This document shows, piece after piece, positions 1 to 60,444 of a stretch of 60,444 nucleotides of DNA. Source of the stretch: Paulinella micropora (Eukaryota > Cercozoa > Imbricatea > Euglyphida); contig BJOX01000331.1 of assembly GCA_009731375.1 (NCBI GenBank), forward strand, positions 344,126 through 404,569, given 5' to 3'. A program made the translations under genes and the position numbers. Each line of letters begins with the position of its first letter. The first letter of the stretch is position 1. The notes under the pieces are model-generated. The model worked only from the letters and a program-made list of their open reading frames with translations, was not told the origin of the DNA and did not search any database.

Positions 1-876
<876 letters not shown>

Positions 877-1139
877 ATGGATTTTCACAAGTCCTGCAAA
901 AAAAAGAAAACTGACGTTGCTTGCTTTCATTTTCTGTTAGCGTTTCTATTCGGGATTCCCATTTACGCCTTTCACAAACGCAATATCACATTGAAAGATA
1001 TGTCAAAGTGTTGCCATCATAGATCTCATCATACTGTATGTTTGAGTTTTGATTTATACTCTGATTGTGTTGCCTGTGTTTCTGTTCTCGTGCACTAGTG
1101 AGTGTAGAAACTTTGGTTTCAAGTTGTTGTTTCTGCCAG
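877..1139 (+). other. Complex sequence upstream of exon 1
   Basis: AT-rich, not repetitive. It ends in a pyrimidine-rich stretch (GTTTCTGCCAG) that fits a splice acceptor at 1138-1139. No supported coding exon or promoter motif found. Confidence 0.4.
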
Positions 1140-59346
<58,207 letters not shown>

Positions 59347-59501
59347 NNNNNNNNNNNNNNNNNNNNNNNNNNNGAGGGAGGGAGGGAGGGGGGAGGGAGG
59401 GGGGGGGGGGGCGAGAGAGAGAGAAAGAGAGAGAGAGTGGTGGTGATTGGGGTTGGGCTGATACATACATCAATACATGCATATGCACACATCCACACAG
59501 A

Positions 59502-59590
59502 CCTGTTATGTGCATTTGACAGGGTCGGATCGTCAAGTGACCTCCTCCATGCCTCCATTTGCAACCGCGCTTCAAGCGCTGGTCGATCTC
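59502..59590 (+). CDS. Exon 42 (candidate): tail
   Basis: Between CACACAG or TTGACAG and (TATC)n, two frames stay open: GSDRQVTSSMPPFATALQAL and VGSSSDLLHASICNRASSA. Phase from exon 41 is unknown because of the gap. A related scrap at 59699-59738 (ATTTGCAAC..CCGCGCTGCC) ends in a stop in both frames and could be the terminal exon or an echo. Confidence 0.35.
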
Positions 59591-59654
59591 TACCCTCTCT
59601 ATCTATCTATCTATCTATTCATCTATCTATCTATCTACCTACCTACCTACCTAC

Positions 59655-59697
<43 letters not shown>

Positions 59698-59754
59698 GCA
59701 TTTGCAACTACCGCGCTGCCATGACCGGCCCGTCCTAAACGCGTAACGATAAAA

Positions 59755-60358
59755 GAAGGGACAAAAAGGCAGTAGTGAGGCAGTAGATGGGACAAAAAGG
59801 CAGTAGTGAGGCAGTAGATGGGACAAAAAGGCAGTAGTGAGGCAGTAGATGGGACAAAAAGGCAGTAGTGAGGCAGTAAATGGACAAAAAGGCAGAAGTG
59901 AGGCAGTAGATGGGACAAAAAGGCAGTAGTGATGCAGTAGATGGGACAAAAAGGCAGTAGTGAGGCAGTAGATGGGACAAGAAGGCAGTAGTGAGGCAGT
60001 AGATGGGACAAAAAGGCAGTAGTGAGGCAGTAGATGGGACAAAAAGGCGGTAGTGAGGCAGTAGATGGGACAAAAAGGCAGTAGTGAGGCAGTAGATGGG
60101 ACAAGAAGGCAGTAGTGAGGCAGTAACGGGACAAGAAGGCAGTAGTGAGGCAGTAGACGGGACAAGAAGGCAGTAGTGAGGCAGTAGATGGGACAAGAAG
60201 GCAGTAGTGACGCAGTAGATGGGACAAAAGAGGCAGTAGATGGGACAAAAAGGCAGTAGTGAGGCAGTAGATGGGATAGAAAAGGCAGTAGTGAGGCAGT
60301 ATGGGATAAAAGAGGCAGCAGTGAGGTAATAGATGGGACAAGAAGGCAGTAGTGAGGT
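59755..60358 (-). repeat. 31-bp minisatellite, ~20 units, inverted
   Basis: Unit on + strand GGGACAAAAAGGCAGTAGTG plus AGGCAGTAGAT, the complement of the unit at 10590 and 28493. Unit lengths vary slightly near the 3' end. Confidence 0.93.
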
Positions 60359-60366
60359 ATATGCAT

Positions 60367-60444
<78 letters not shown>
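60359..60444 (+). repeat. Poly-T at window end
   Basis: 76 T from 60369 to the last base. Confidence 0.95.

Overview
The window is eukaryotic and more than 90 percent of it is short tandem repeat (STR). Between the repeats I could thread about 41 short coding blocks (14 to 197 nt), all on the + strand, with GT/AG borders and matching codon phase at almost every junction. They read as one protein of roughly 975 residues. In order it carries a basic N-terminal stretch, a Cys cluster, four EF-hand units (the first degenerate), a Ser/Thr/Pro/His-rich linker, paired CxxC zinc-ribbon-like motifs, a PH domain, and a complete Ser/Thr kinase domain of the CaMK type with a tail. EF-hands, then PH, then a C-terminal kinase is the architecture known for CDPK7 of Apicomplexa. 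This suggests an alveolate, perhaps a chromerid or other apicomplexan relative with a repeat-laden genome. That is inference from architecture only; the species is not fixed by the sequence.

Layout: 1-1.1 kb STR; 1.1-3.1 kb N-terminal exons; 6.0-23.0 kb EF-hand exons; 24.2-34.1 kb linker and zinc-motif exons; 37.0-45.4 kb PH exons; 45.4-58.6 kb kinase exons; 59.2-59.35 kb tail; 59.7-60.4 kb minisatellite and poly-T. Introns are mostly (TATC)n, (CCTA)n, (GTAT)n, (CATA)n, (CT)n, (TG)n, (AGT)n and (CTAA/CTGA)n.

The most striking feature is that nearly every exon is accompanied by partial copies of itself inside the STRs. Copies of the 5' edge, usually with the acceptor AG, lie upstream of the complete exon. 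Copies of the 3' edge with the donor GT lie downstream. I call these edge echoes; they hold for about 22 exons with one or two exceptions.

Several dispersed elements also occur: a 213-bp palindromic element with long terminal inverted repeats (8 copies), a GC-rich hairpin family (6 copies), a ~546-bp family that always abuts (TATC)n (7 copies), a ~260-bp inverted-repeat family (2 copies), a 31-bp minisatellite (5 sites, one inverted), a tRNA-headed SINE-like element and a nested palindrome. I see no second gene that I can support. Gaps of N, many exactly 10 bases, interrupt the STRs and cut at least two exons.
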